Shown here one piece after another: positions 1 to 8,836 of a DNA stretch of 64,000 bases; position 1 is the first letter of the stretch, and every line of letters begins with the position of its first letter. The notes beneath the pieces were generated by a model that saw nothing but the letters and a program-made list of their open reading frames with translations, did no database searches and had not been told where the DNA came from. The stretch comes from Gemmobacter sp. Its GTDB lineage: Bacteria > Pseudomonadota > Alphaproteobacteria > Rhodobacterales > Rhodobacteraceae. The translations under genes were made by a program, and so were the position numbers. Location of the stretch: assembly GCF_034676705.1 (NCBI RefSeq), contig NZ_JAUCBS010000013.1, forward strand, positions 1,066,501-1,130,500. The letters run 5' to 3'.

Positions 1-107
1 CCGTCCGGCGTGGGTTCGTCGGCATAGTCGAAAAGATCGTCGGGAAGTGTCTCGGGGGTCGGCTGTCGCGGTCGCCCTTTGCGGGCGCGGCGGCGCTCTG
101 CGCACAT
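1..107 (-). CDS. N-terminal fragment of an unidentified gene, cut by the window edge
   Basis: An ATG at 107 is preceded by GGAGG at a good distance (GGAGGATTCC before ATG), and an open frame runs to the window edge. The 35 visible residues start MCAERRRARKGRPRQPTPE: a basic stretch, then an acidic segment (LPDDLFDYADEP). I do not recognise a domain. It lies downstream of the DUF2274 gene on the same strand, so it may belong to the trb operon or to the next ICE module. Confidence 0.5.
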   Translation of the reverse strand, partial: MCAERRRARKGRPRQPTPETLPDDLFDYADEPTPD

Positions 108-130
108 GGAATCCTCCTTGGTGCTGGTGG

Positions 131-157
131 ATTCCGGGGCGCTCAAGGCCCCGGAAT
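131..157. other. Inverted repeat between the partial gene and DUF2274
   Basis: ATTCCGGGGC (131-140) pairs perfectly with GCCCCGGAAT (148-157) across a 7-nt loop. It lies past the end of the trbI-DUF2274 operon. There is no U-tract on either strand, so it is not a textbook intrinsic terminator. It may stabilise RNA or weaken read-through. Confidence 0.5.
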
Positions 158-160
158 TAA

Positions 161-227
161 GCGAACCATGGAGGGCAGTCGGCGGCCTGTAGCGTGCCGC
201 ATTTGCGCCCGTGCGCTGGCGGCACCC
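161..227. repeat. 67-bp ICE repeat, copy 1
   Basis: About 58 of 67 positions match the segment 24127-24193 in the same orientation. The most conserved part holds a hairpin with arms GTGCCGC and GCGGCAC. This copy is downstream of DUF2274 at the end of the conjugation operon; the other is upstream of the AlpA-type gene. Function is unknown: terminator, protein-binding site or mobile repeat. Confidence 0.65.
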
Positions 228-242
228 CTGCCGGGATAGGAC

Positions 243-464
243 TTAGCTTGTGGCTCGCCGAGCCTTGGCAAACGCGCGATCCGTGGCGATGAACCGCTCC
301 AGCATAGGCACGATGAGCTTGATGGGATCGGTGACGGGCCTGCCGGTTTCACGGGTCAGCACCTCGGCATAGTCGATCAGATCGCGGTTGAGCGTTGCGG
401 GCAGCTCCAACGTGACCTTCACGGGCTTGTCGTCGGGCAGCGGGCCGAGTTTCAGCTTGGTCAT
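243..464 (-). CDS. DUF2274 family protein
   Basis: A 73-residue protein starting MTKLKLGPLPDDKPVKVTLE. The start at 464 was chosen over a longer frame (to 713) because AGGAGGTTGACC precedes it and it lies 2 bp after the trbI stop. DUF2274 proteins are small and uncharacterised; as I know them, they regularly follow trbI in Tn4371-like and alphaproteobacterial conjugative elements. The C-terminal half is a predicted helix (PIKLIVPMLERFIATDRAF). A role in transfer is inferred only from position. Confidence 0.8.
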   Translation of the reverse strand: MTKLKLGPLPDDKPVKVTLELPATLNRDLIDYAEVLTRETGRPVTDPIKLIVPMLERFIATDRAFAKARRATS

Positions 465-466
465 GG

Positions 467-1594
467 TCAACCTCCTGCCGGCTCGAACACAAGGTCGCGG
501 GTGACGATGATCCTGACCGGGAAGCCCGGCCGGATGGTGAGCGTCGGCGCAACCTGCAACTGTCGCTGGACGATCTGCTGGCCCGCCTGATTGACGGTAT
601 CCTGCGCGCCGTCTCGGATAGCCCGGATCAGCCGGTCCTCGTCGCTGGTCGCCAGCTCCGTGCCGACTGCGAGCAGTGTGGACAGCCCTGCGGCCTTCAT
701 CAGATCCCACCAATGATAATCGACGCCATCCTCAAGGCCGGCGTAGCCGCTGGCGTCCGCACCCGGCAGGCGCTCAAGGACGATGGAACGGCCGCCCGGC
801 AGGATCAGGCGATTCCACACCAGCAACACGCGGCGCTGGCCGAAGGTCACGCCGTCATCATACTGGCCGATGATGCGCGTTCCCTGCGGGATCAGGAGCA
901 GGCTGCCGGTCGGGCTGTCATAGACGTTCTCCGTTACCTGCGCGGTGATCTGGCCGGGAAGGTCGGAACGGATGCCGGTGATGAGAGCGGCCGGGATCAC
1001 GGCCCCGGCCTGAAGGATGTAGGGCGATGCCGGCGGCGCGACACGATCCGGCGCGACGGTCTGCCGGTCCACGGGACCATTGAGGAAAGCGGCATGGCGG
1101 TTCTGCCCCTCCGGCTGTCCGCCGAGGCCAAGACCGGCAAGGCCGGGCATGGCCGCCCCTGCCGGCGATCCCGTGCGCGGGCCGGACTGGAAGAACACAT
1201 TGCTCAAGCGCGCGGCTTCTTCTTCGGCGCGGCGGCGTTCTTCGTCGGGATCGACGGCGGGCGTCGCCATGACGGGCGGTGCGACGGGCTGGCCCCGGTT
1301 CTGCGCGTCGAGAATGGGCCTTCCGAGGTCGCCCGGCAGTGCGGGGCCGAGCACCGGCCCGCTATAGTCGCTCGGCAAGCCCGCCAGCCCATCGGCAGTT
1401 TGCCGGTTGTTGGTCGAATAGAGTTCTTCGCCGCCCGGTCCTGCGTCGCGGGTCTGGAGCGCGTAGATCAGTGCGCCGCCGATGCCGAGCAAGGCGACAG
1501 CGCCGACGCCTGCCAGCATCTTGCGCGATAGGCGCGTGACGCGGGGCGTTTCGGCGCGCAGGCGCATGGGGGCGGCGGTATCGGTATCGCTCAT
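467..1594 (-). CDS. trbI: TrbI/VirB10 conjugal transfer protein
   Basis: A 375-residue VirB10-like protein that forms the inner-to-outer membrane channel scaffold of the mating-pair type IV secretion system. It has a short cytoplasmic N-terminus, one membrane segment (about residues 25-45), a proline/charged periplasmic linker with PDEERRRAEEEAA, and the C-terminal beta-barrel domain with QGTRIIGQYD and the antenna region near KAAGLSTLLAVG. The start at 1594 overlaps the trbG stop by 4 bp (ATGA), which rejects the much longer open frame that reads upstream into trbG. Confidence 0.93.
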   Translation of the reverse strand: MSDTDTAAPMRLRAETPRVTRLSRKMLAGVGAVALLGIGGALIYALQTRDAGPGGEELYSTNNRQTADGLAGLPSDYSGPVLGPALPGDLGRPILDAQNRGQPVAPPVMATPAVDPDEERRRAEEEAARLSNVFFQSGPRTGSPAGAAMPGLAGLGLGGQPEGQNRHAAFLNGPVDRQTVAPDRVAPPASPYILQAGAVIPAALITGIRSDLPGQITAQVTENVYDSPTGSLLLIPQGTRIIGQYDDGVTFGQRRVLLVWNRLILPGGRSIVLERLPGADASGYAGLEDGVDYHWWDLMKAAGLSTLLAVGTELATSDEDRLIRAIRDGAQDTVNQAGQQIVQRQLQVAPTLTIRPGFPVRIIVTRDLVFEPAGG

Positions 1595-2592
1595 GAGGAC
1601 GATCCTCCCGTGGTCGTGCTGGCTGGTTCTGCTGCGGCCTGCGTCGGGTTGGTGCGGACGATCCTGACGACCTGCTGGCGATTGCCGCTGCCAAGGCGCA
1701 GCTCGGCCGCGCCGAACAGTCGGTCCACGATCAGGACGTTCTGGTGGACCCGGCTGTTGACAATCTGCGGTTCGCCATTGGAGCCGAGCACGAAGATCGG
1801 CGGCATCTCGCCCTGCACGATCCCGGCAGGGAAGACGACATAGACGCGCCGTCCATCGTCGAAGACGGAAACCGGCCGCCATGGCGGGCTGTCGCCCTGC
1901 ACCTGCAAGGCGTAACGATAGTTCCGCGCAGCCTCGGCCGGGATGATTGGCGCGGCCGGAACGGTCTGGCGCTGGCCTGCTGGCGGCGCGGGATAGGCCC
2001 ATGCCACGGCGGGCATGTAGAGCGATTCCCGCGCGCGCAGTTCGATCATGTAGGTGCGTCGGTCGGTGGTGACGACAAGGTTGGTGGAAATGTCCGGCCG
2101 TGTCGGCTTCACGAGGATATGGACACGGCGGTTTGCACCGCTGCCGCTCTCGGTGTCGCCGATGATCCAGCGGGCGGTGTCGCCGGCCGCAATCGGCCCC
2201 GCGCCTGTCAGGCTCTCGCCCGGCTCCAGCGCGATCGTCGTGATCTGCCCGACTGCGGCATAGACCTGATAGAGAGCGCCTTCCGACCACGGATATATCT
2301 GGATGGCGTTGTAGTAACCTTCGCGGCGCGGCTCGACGCGAGCGGCTGCATTGGCGTTCTCGACGCGGCCGGTCGGCGTGCCGGCAGCCGTGCCGCCGCG
2401 TGCGACGGTCCATGCCGGGGGCACATGCAACGGCCGGGGCGTGTTGTCGGCTGCTGCCGCCTGCACGGTCGGCAGCGGCGGCACGCTGGCATCGTAGCTG
2501 AATTGCGGCGTCCGGTTGGTGGCGCAGCCTGCGAGCATGGTGACTGACAACAGCACGGCCGCGATTGTCGGGGTGCGGGTGTTCGTCCTCAT
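1591..2592 (-). CDS. trbG: TrbG/VirB9 conjugal transfer protein (lipoprotein)
   Basis: A 333-residue VirB9-like component of the outer-membrane core complex. The N-terminus MRTNTRTPTIAAVLLSVTMLAGC is a lipoprotein signal with lipobox LAGC, which fixes the start at 2592 and rejects an in-frame extension to 2754. The C-terminal VirB9 beta-sandwich is recognisable (RYALQVQGDSPPWRPVSVFD, then VYVVFP and QIVNSRVHQNVLIVDRLF). It overlaps trbF upstream and trbI downstream by 4 bp each, implying translational coupling. Confidence 0.93.
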   Translation of the reverse strand: MRTNTRTPTIAAVLLSVTMLAGCATNRTPQFSYDASVPPLPTVQAAAADNTPRPLHVPPAWTVARGGTAAGTPTGRVENANAAARVEPRREGYYNAIQIYPWSEGALYQVYAAVGQITTIALEPGESLTGAGPIAAGDTARWIIGDTESGSGANRRVHILVKPTRPDISTNLVVTTDRRTYMIELRARESLYMPAVAWAYPAPPAGQRQTVPAAPIIPAEAARNYRYALQVQGDSPPWRPVSVFDDGRRVYVVFPAGIVQGEMPPIFVLGSNGEPQIVNSRVHQNVLIVDRLFGAAELRLGSGNRQQVVRIVRTNPTQAAAEPASTTTGGSSS

Positions 2593-3278
2593 TGGCTCAT
2601 CTCCCGCGACCATGAAATTGCATTGACGTAGATTCCAAGCGGATTGGCACGCAGACGCTCGCCGTCGCGCGGCGGCTGGATGACGATGGTGAGGATGGCT
2701 GTCCATCGTTCCGTGCTGGAAAGCTGGCCGTTCTCGAAATGGCGTTCGGTCCACGCCACGCGGAAGCTGTTCGGGGATGCGCGGATGACGCTCGAGACCT
2801 CGACGGCCACCTGCTGACGGCCGACCTTGGCGAAAGGATCATTGGCGCGGGCGTAATCGTTGAGCGCCGCCGCTCCGCGATCCGTGGTCCATTCGTAGGC
2901 GCGAAGCCAGTTCTGGCGGACAATGATTGCGTCGGCCGGGATCGCGCGCACCTGCTCGATGAAGCGGCCGAGATGAAAAGCGATCTGCGGATCGGTTGGC
3001 CGATAATCGGCGGCGGCCGGCGCGACGGTCTGCGCCTGTCCAAGATTATCGACCTGCACCACCCACGGCACCACGGTCCCGCGTGCGGATTGCCAGACCA
3101 GCGCCGAGGCGAAGCCGGCCGAAAGGATCAGGGAGCCGAAGGCCATGAGCCTCCAGTTACGCGCCTGCACGCGGGCCGAGCCGATACGCTCGTCCCATGC
3201 CTGCGCGGCCTTCTGATAGGGCGTCTCGGGTTCTGGCGATTTGCCGTAGTGGGTTGCTGGTCGTTTGAAGATGCTCAT
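2589..3278 (-). CDS. trbF: TrbF/VirB8 conjugal transfer protein
   Basis: A 229-residue VirB8-like inner-membrane assembly factor. One membrane segment (about residues 42-62, LMAFGSLILSAGFASALVW) is followed by a periplasmic NTF2-like domain ending in NPLGIYVNAISWSREM; the NPLG(I/L)YV motif is typical of the family. The stop overlaps the trbG start, and its start overlaps the trbL stop by 4 bp. Confidence 0.93.
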   Translation of the reverse strand: MSIFKRPATHYGKSPEPETPYQKAAQAWDERIGSARVQARNWRLMAFGSLILSAGFASALVWQSARGTVVPWVVQVDNLGQAQTVAPAAADYRPTDPQIAFHLGRFIEQVRAIPADAIIVRQNWLRAYEWTTDRGAAALNDYARANDPFAKVGRQQVAVEVSSVIRASPNSFRVAWTERHFENGQLSSTERWTAILTIVIQPPRDGERLRANPLGIYVNAISWSREMSQ

Positions 3279-4660
3279 GAGCGGTCACTTTCGGAAAGGT
3301 TGACGGAGGAACCGGAGCCGTGGCTGTCGCCGGAGCGGACGGCATGGGCTGTCATGGTGGTGCCGTGGTTCAGGGCCTGCCGGCGCTGCATCCGCTGCGC
3401 CCAAGCCGGGGGACCATCGGGGGAAGTCGGCTGAGCGGCTGCCGGGGCGGCGCTCGCGCCGCCGACCGTGCCCATTGAGGACGTGCCACCCGTCGCACCG
3501 AAACCGGCGCGCACGCCATCGGCGAAGCTGGACTTGACGCTTTCGCCTGCTTGCGATGTTGCGCTGGAGGCTGCGCGCTTGAGCGGCGAGATAGCGGCCG
3601 AGCCTGCGGCGCGTGCAACACCGCCAAGGCCGGAAGCGACACCCGCCGCGCCAGACTGGCCGAGCGAGCCAAGGCTATAGGCAGCGGTCGCCGTGCCCGC
3701 GGCCGTTGCGCCACCGCGAACGGCCGCGGCTCCACCGGACAGGGCAGCAGCGCCGCCCTTCGCGGCAAGCATGGCCCCGCCACCGGCCGCCGCACCGCCC
3801 GCAAGCACCATGCCGCCGGCAGCGAGGCCGGTTCCCACGGCTGCGCCCGCGCCGAGCTGCGGCCCGCCGCTCACGATGCCGTTGGCGATGCCGGGACCGA
3901 AGATGCCGAGGCCGAGCAGGGATAGCGCGGCGAGCACAATCGCCATGGCTTCGTCGATGGTCGGGGTCGCCCCGCCGAAACCGGCCGTGAATTGCGAAAA
4001 CAAGGTGCTGCCGATGCCGATGATGACGGCGAGCACCAAGACCTTGATGCCGGAGGACACCACGTTGCCCAAGACCTTCTCGGCCATGAAGGCGGTCTTG
4101 CCGAAAAGGCCGAAGGGGATGAGGACGAAGCCGGCAAGCGTGGTCAGCTTGAACTCGATCAGGGTCACGAAAAGCTGGATGGCGAGGATGAAGAAGGCCA
4201 GCACCACCAGCGCCCATGCGAACAGCAGGCACGCGATCTGGATGAAGTTCTCGAAAAAGGCGATCCAGCCCATCAGGTCGGAAATGGAATCGAGCAGCGG
4301 GCGGCCGGCGTCGAGGCCGGTCTGCGCGACGCGGCCCGGCCGCATCAGATCGGTGACGGAAAAGCCGGTGCCCGACGCCATGAGGCCGAGGCCGGCGAAG
4401 CTCTCGAAGACGATGCGGGCGAGGTTGTTCCAATTGCTGATGATGTAGGCGAAGACGCCCACAAACAGGGTCTTCTTGACCAGCCGCGCGATAATGTCGT
4501 CATCCGCGCCCCATGCCCAAAAAAGCGCGGCGAGCGTCACGTCGATGACAATGAGCGTCGTGGCGATGAAGGCGACCTCGCCGCCGAGCAGGCCGAACCC
4601 GCTGTCGATGTAGGACGTGAATACGCCGAGGAAATTGTCGATGACGCCCGTGTTGCCCAT
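3275..4660 (-). CDS. trbL: TrbL/VirB6 conjugal transfer protein
   Basis: A 461-residue polytopic inner-membrane protein, the VirB6-like channel subunit. The N-terminal ~260 residues carry at least five hydrophobic segments; GGEVAFIATTLIVIDVTLAALFWAWG is typical of the family. Residues ~265-400 are a low-complexity Gly/Ala/Ser tail, and the C-terminus is rich in Gln, Arg, His and Ser. The Ala/Gly tail produces the many long open frames on other strands here, which are shadows. It is followed 2 bp upstream by the trbK-like gene. Confidence 0.92.
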   Translation of the reverse strand: MGNTGVIDNFLGVFTSYIDSGFGLLGGEVAFIATTLIVIDVTLAALFWAWGADDDIIARLVKKTLFVGVFAYIISNWNNLARIVFESFAGLGLMASGTGFSVTDLMRPGRVAQTGLDAGRPLLDSISDLMGWIAFFENFIQIACLLFAWALVVLAFFILAIQLFVTLIEFKLTTLAGFVLIPFGLFGKTAFMAEKVLGNVVSSGIKVLVLAVIIGIGSTLFSQFTAGFGGATPTIDEAMAIVLAALSLLGLGIFGPGIANGIVSGGPQLGAGAAVGTGLAAGGMVLAGGAAAGGGAMLAAKGGAAALSGGAAAVRGGATAAGTATAAYSLGSLGQSGAAGVASGLGGVARAAGSAAISPLKRAASSATSQAGESVKSSFADGVRAGFGATGGTSSMGTVGGASAAPAAAQPTSPDGPPAWAQRMQRRQALNHGTTMTAHAVRSGDSHGSGSSVNLSESDRS

Positions 4661-4662
4661 GG

Positions 4663-4929
4663 TCAGCGCGCCTCGCTGCGATCACGGCCGAGGAAGCGGT
4701 CGCGGGATTCGGCCCATGCGGCGAGGCAGCCGGCATCGCTGGCGGCTGCCTCGCCGAGCTGCTGGCAGCGGCGCAAGGTTTCGCGCAGGGGATCGGCTGG
4801 CGGCTGGAAGGCCGAGGCCGGGGGCGGCGCGGAAGGTTCATCCTTCCGCGCCATGTCGATTGCGGTCGCCGTGACGGCGATGGCGATGAACACCACGGCC
4901 CCGAGCCGGGCCAGCATCTTGCCGTCCAT
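4663..4929 (-). CDS. TrbK-alt family putative entry-exclusion protein
   Basis: An 88-residue protein with one N-terminal membrane segment (LARLGAVVFIAIAVTATAI), a proline-rich linker, and the C-terminal signature RRCQQLGEAAASDAGCLAAW...RFLG with two cysteines, which matches the TrbK-alt family. The ATG at 4929 is preceded by GGAGG. It sits between trbJ and trbL, the usual trbK position. An entry-exclusion role is inferred from RP4 TrbK by position, not by strong sequence similarity. Confidence 0.8.
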   Translation of the reverse strand: MDGKMLARLGAVVFIAIAVTATAIDMARKDEPSAPPPASAFQPPADPLRETLRRCQQLGEAAASDAGCLAAWAESRDRFLGRDRSEAR

Positions 4930-4943
4930 GGCGAGCCTCCCGG

Positions 4944-5720
4944 TCAGTTGTTGCCGTTGTTGAACATCTGCGCGTTGCCCGGCTGGTATCCGCTGCCCGG
5001 CGTGAGGAAGCGGCGACGCTGCTCGCGGCCCTGTTCGGCGGCGGTCGCGCGCTCGGCCTCGGTCAGCGCATCGGCGCGGCCGTTCGCAGAGATGACCGCG
5101 ATCAGGTCGGAAAGCTGCTGCGACTGGAGGGCAAGGAGCTGGTTGCCCGCCTGCGTGGCTTGCAATGCGCCGGTCGCGCCTTGGCTCTGGCCGACCAGCG
5201 CGGCCATTTCGGCGCGGTTGCTGTCGATATTGCCGACCGCCCCCGCCTGAACGCGCATCGCGTCTTGCAAGCCGCCGACCGTGTTCTCCCACCGGCTGCG
5301 CGCATCGGCGACAAGCTGGGCGTCGGTCGCCGAAAGCGAGACATTGCCGTATTGCTTCTGGAACGCTTGGTCGATCTGGCCGACCTCGAAGGCGATGTTC
5401 TGTGCCTGCCCGAGAAGCTGCTGCGTGCGCTGGACGCTCTGCTGGAGCTGCTGGAGCGAGGAATATGGCAGGCTCGCCAGATTGCGGGCCTGATTGATGA
5501 GCATCTGCGCCTCGTTCTGGAGGCTCTGAATCTGGTTGTTGATCTGCTCCAGCGTCCGCGCGGCAGTAAGCAGGTTTTGCGCATAGTTGGTCGGGTCATA
5601 GACAATCCGGCCGAAGCCGAATTGCGCATGGGCAGGGCTTGCAAGCATGGGCGAAAGCGCGACGGGCACGGCGAGCGCCAGCGCGAGGGCCGAGGCACCA
5701 ACGATCTTGGGATAGGTCAT
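4944..5720 (-). CDS. trbJ: TrbJ/VirB5 P-type conjugal transfer protein
   Basis: A 258-residue exported protein. A Sec signal peptide (MTYPKIVGASALALALAVPVA...SPAHA) precedes a long alpha-helical, glutamine-rich body (EQINNQIQSLQNEAQMLINQARNLASL) typical of TrbJ/VirB5 pilus-tip or periplasmic proteins. The C-terminus is polar and Asn-rich. Its start overlaps the trbE stop by 4 bp. Confidence 0.92.
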   Translation of the reverse strand: MTYPKIVGASALALALAVPVALSPMLASPAHAQFGFGRIVYDPTNYAQNLLTAARTLEQINNQIQSLQNEAQMLINQARNLASLPYSSLQQLQQSVQRTQQLLGQAQNIAFEVGQIDQAFQKQYGNVSLSATDAQLVADARSRWENTVGGLQDAMRVQAGAVGNIDSNRAEMAALVGQSQGATGALQATQAGNQLLALQSQQLSDLIAVISANGRADALTEAERATAAEQGREQRRRFLTPGSGYQPGNAQMFNNGNN

Positions 5721-8209
5721 GAAAGAATCTCCTGTGTGGGGTGGTTATCGAGCGGGGCCGGCGCGGCGGATTCCGGCAGGTCGGCAAGATTGGTGAGGTT
5801 CGGGATCAGGTCGGCCGCCCAATCGACGCCGCGATGACGCAGCCAGCCGGCAAGGAAACCGGCGCGGCCGTGTTCGGCATGGATGCGCGCGATTTCCGTC
5901 TGGTCGGATTTGGCCGATGCGGCGCAGAGCGCGAGGCCGACTTCGGACAGGCCAAGCTCGAACAGGCGATTGCCCCTGCGGCTTTGGCAGTAATAATCCC
6001 GCTTGGGCGTGGCCCGTGCGAGGATTTCGATCTGGCGGTCATTGAGGCCGAACCGCCGATAGATGGCCGTGATCTGCGGCTCGATGGCGCGCTCGTTCGG
6101 CAGCAGGAGCCGCGTCGGGCAGCTCTCGATGATGGCCGGCGCAATGTTGCTGCCGTCGATGTCGGACAGGCTTTGCGTGGCGAAGATGACCGATGCGTTT
6201 TTCTTGCGCAGCGTTTTCAGCCATTCGCGGAGCTGGCCGGCGAAACCTTCGTCGTCCAGCGCAAGCCAGCCTTCATCTATGATGAGCAGCGTCGGCCGCC
6301 CGTCGAGCCTGTCGCCGATACGATGGAACAGATAGGCGAGCACGGCCGGGGCCGCGCCGGTCCCGACAAGGCCCTCGATCTCGAACGCCTGCACGTCCGC
6401 CGATCCCAAATGCTCTGTCTCGGCGTCGAGCAGCCGGCCATAGGCACCGCCGACGCAGAACGGCCGGAGCGCCTGTTTCAGATCGTTGGATTGCAACAGC
6501 ACCGCAAGGCCGGTGATCGTGCGTTCCTCGACCGGCGCGGAGGCGAGCGAAGTCAGTGCCGTCCAAAGATGCTCCTTCACCTCTGGCGTGATCGCCAGCC
6601 CCTCGCGCATGAGGATGGCAGCAATCCAGTCCGCCGCCCATGCGCGTTCATAGGTGTCGTGGATGCGGGCAAGTGGCTGGAGCGAAACGGACGCCTCGTC
6701 CCCCTCTGTCAGCCCGCCGCCAAGGTCATGCCAGTCGCCGCCCATGGCGAGCGACGCGGCGCGGATCGAGCCGCCGAAGTCGAAGGCGAAAACCTGCGAT
6801 CCCGCATAGCGCCGGAACTGCAAGGCCATGAGGGCGAGCAGCACGGATTTGCCCGCGCCCGTGGGGCCGACGACAAGGGTGTGGCCTACGTCGCCGACAT
6901 GGAGACTTAGCCGGAACGGGGTTGAGCCTTCGGTCTTTCCAAAGAGCAAAGGGGGCGCACCGAAATGCTCGTCCCGTTCCGGCCCCGCCCACACCGCCGA
7001 AAGCGGGATCATGTGGGCGAGATTCAAAGTGCTGATGGGCGGCTGGCGGACATTCGCGTAGGCGTGTCCGGGCAGGCTTCCGAGCCATGCGTCAACCGCG
7101 TTGACGCTCTCGGGCATGGCGGTGAAGTCGCGGCCCTGAACGATCTTCTCGACCAGGCGCAGCTTCTCGTCGGCAAGGCGCGGGTCTGCATCCCATACGG
7201 TGACGGTCGCCGTGACGTAGGCCATGCCTGCCACGTCCGCCCCGAGTTCCTGCAACGCCATGTCGGCGTCGAGCGCCTTGTTCGCGGCGTCGGTGTCCAC
7301 AAGGGCGGACGCCTCGTTCGTCATGACCTCTTTCAAGATCGCGGCGACGCTCTTGCGCTTGGCAAACCATTGGCGACGGATGCGGGTCAGCAGCCGGGTC
7401 GCGTCTGTCTTGTCGAGGAGGATCGCGCGCGTGCTCCACCTGTAGGGGAACGGCAGCCGGTTCATTTCATCGAGCAGGCCCGGCGTCGTCGCGGTCGGGA
7501 ATCCCACGATGGTCAGGACGCGCAGATGCGCGTCGCCAAGGCGCGGCTCCAGCCCGCCGGTCAATGGCTGGTCGGCGAGCAGCGCGTCCAAATACATCGG
7601 CACTTCCGGCACGCGCACGCGATGGCGGTTGGTCGAGATGGTGGAATGCAGGTAGGTCAGCGTCGCGCCGTCATCCATCCAACGGCACTCGGGCATGAAG
7701 CCGTCGAGCAAGGCCAGCACGCGGTCGGTGCGGTCGATGAAACCGCGCAGCAGTTCCCACGGGTCCACGCCGGTTTTCTCGCGGCCCTCATAGAGCCATG
7801 CCTCAGTGCGGGCGGCTTCCTCGGCCGGGGGCAGCCAGAGGAAGGTGAGGAAGTAGCCGGACACGAAATGCGCGTCCGCTTCCTCGAAACCAGCCTTCCG
7901 TTCCGCATCGACCAGCGCCGACGCGGCATCGGGAAAGCGACTATCGGGATAGGTCGCCGCCTCGCTGCGCTGTGCCTCGACGAAGATGCTCCAGCCGGAG
8001 CCGAGACGGCGCACGGCGTTGTTGATGCGGCCGGCGACGGCGACCAGCTCGGCCGCGACGGCGGAATCCAGATCGGGGCCGCGAAACTTCGCGGTCCTCT
8101 GAAAACTCCCATCCTTGTTCAAGACGACGCCGGAGCCGACCAGTGCCGCCCATGGCAGATAGTCGGCGAGTCGGGTGGCGGTGCTGCGGTATTCGGCAAG
8201 GTTCATCAT
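5717..8209 (-). CDS. trbE: TrbE/VirB4 conjugal transfer ATPase
   Basis: An 830-residue VirB4-class ATPase that powers pilus assembly and substrate transfer. The N-terminal CagE/TrbE domain (residues ~1-400) is followed by Walker A GPTGAGKS (448-455) and Walker B LLIIDEGW (around 640). The start is placed at 8209 (MMNLAEYR) because GGAGG lies 7 nt upstream; a 22-codon extension has no such site. trbJ follows with a 4-bp overlap and trbD precedes by 13 bp. Confidence 0.94.
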   Translation of the reverse strand: MMNLAEYRSTATRLADYLPWAALVGSGVVLNKDGSFQRTAKFRGPDLDSAVAAELVAVAGRINNAVRRLGSGWSIFVEAQRSEAATYPDSRFPDAASALVDAERKAGFEEADAHFVSGYFLTFLWLPPAEEAARTEAWLYEGREKTGVDPWELLRGFIDRTDRVLALLDGFMPECRWMDDGATLTYLHSTISTNRHRVRVPEVPMYLDALLADQPLTGGLEPRLGDAHLRVLTIVGFPTATTPGLLDEMNRLPFPYRWSTRAILLDKTDATRLLTRIRRQWFAKRKSVAAILKEVMTNEASALVDTDAANKALDADMALQELGADVAGMAYVTATVTVWDADPRLADEKLRLVEKIVQGRDFTAMPESVNAVDAWLGSLPGHAYANVRQPPISTLNLAHMIPLSAVWAGPERDEHFGAPPLLFGKTEGSTPFRLSLHVGDVGHTLVVGPTGAGKSVLLALMALQFRRYAGSQVFAFDFGGSIRAASLAMGGDWHDLGGGLTEGDEASVSLQPLARIHDTYERAWAADWIAAILMREGLAITPEVKEHLWTALTSLASAPVEERTITGLAVLLQSNDLKQALRPFCVGGAYGRLLDAETEHLGSADVQAFEIEGLVGTGAAPAVLAYLFHRIGDRLDGRPTLLIIDEGWLALDDEGFAGQLREWLKTLRKKNASVIFATQSLSDIDGSNIAPAIIESCPTRLLLPNERAIEPQITAIYRRFGLNDRQIEILARATPKRDYYCQSRRGNRLFELGLSEVGLALCAASAKSDQTEIARIHAEHGRAGFLAGWLRHRGVDWAADLIPNLTNLADLPESAAPAPLDNHPTQEILS

Positions 8210-8222
8210 CGACGCGCCTCCC

Positions 8223-8504
8223 TCACACCGCCAGATGGCCGGGGATGCGCAGATGCCGCCGCCCGACCTCGACAAAGAGGGGATCGCGCTTTGCCGCCCA
8301 CACGGCCGCGAAATGACCGATGGCCCAGATGGCGATGCCGACCAGCCAGAGGCGCAGGCCGAGGCCCACGGCCCCGGCCAGCGTGCCGTTCAGAATCGCG
8401 ATGGAGCGCGGTGCGCCGCCGAGCAAAATATGCTCGGTCAGCGCCCGATGGACCGGGACCGTGAACCCCGGCACCGCGTCGAGCTGTTCGAGGCCGCCCG
8501 CCAT
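8223..8504 (-). CDS. trbD: TrbD/VirB3 conjugal transfer protein
   Basis: A 93-residue VirB3-like inner-membrane protein with a hydrophobic stretch (SIAILNGTLAGAVGLGLRLWLVGIAIWAIG) and the polar ends PGFTVPVHRALTE and KRDPLFVEV typical of TrbD. Its ATG shares one base with the trbC stop (TGATG), indicating coupled translation. Longer frames upstream are out of context with trbC. Confidence 0.92.
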   Translation of the reverse strand: MAGGLEQLDAVPGFTVPVHRALTEHILLGGAPRSIAILNGTLAGAVGLGLRLWLVGIAIWAIGHFAAVWAAKRDPLFVEVGRRHLRIPGHLAV

Positions 8505-8836
8505 CAGATGAGCGCCCCGCCGCCGAACGAGAAGAACGACAGGAAGAAGCTCGACGCCGCGAAGGCGATGGACAGGCCGAACACGATCTGGATCAGCTTG
8601 CGAAAGCCGCCGCCCGTATCGCCGAAGGCCAAAGTCAGGCCGGTCACGATGATGATGATGACGGCGATGATCTTGGCGACCGGCCCTTCGATGGACTGGA
8701 GGATGCTTTGGAGCGGTGCTTCCCACGGCATCGACGAACCGGACGCATGGGCGGCCGGGGCGAGCATGAAGCTGATGACAAGGGTGGATGCGGCGGTCGC
8801 GGCGAAGCGATAGCCGCGCGAAATCGTGCGGATCAT
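8504..8836 (-). CDS. trbC: TrbC/VirB2 pilin precursor
   Basis: A 110-residue pilin precursor. The signal segment ends near PAAHAS; two hydrophobic helices follow (VAKIIAVIIIIVTGLTLAF and IVFGLSIAFAASSFFLSFF), the pattern of VirB2/TrbC pilins. The short basic GGGFRKL loop joins the helices. TraF in this element (21609-22154) is the expected processing and cyclising peptidase. Overlaps trbB by 4 bp. Confidence 0.92.
   Translation of the reverse strand: MIRTISRGYRFAATAASTLVISFMLAPAAHASGSSMPWEAPLQSILQSIEGPVAKIIAVIIIIVTGLTLAFGDTGGGFRKLIQIVFGLSIAFAASSFFLSFFSFGGGALI

Noticed and set aside
131..157. Inverted repeat called as an intrinsic terminator
   Set aside because: No T-run follows on either strand, so it is listed only as a hairpin.
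467..2413. Very long minus-strand frame covering trbI and reading back into trbG
   Set aside because: The upstream 273 codons are out of frame with trbG and show no family resemblance; the 4-bp overlap with the trbG stop fixes the trbI start at 1594.
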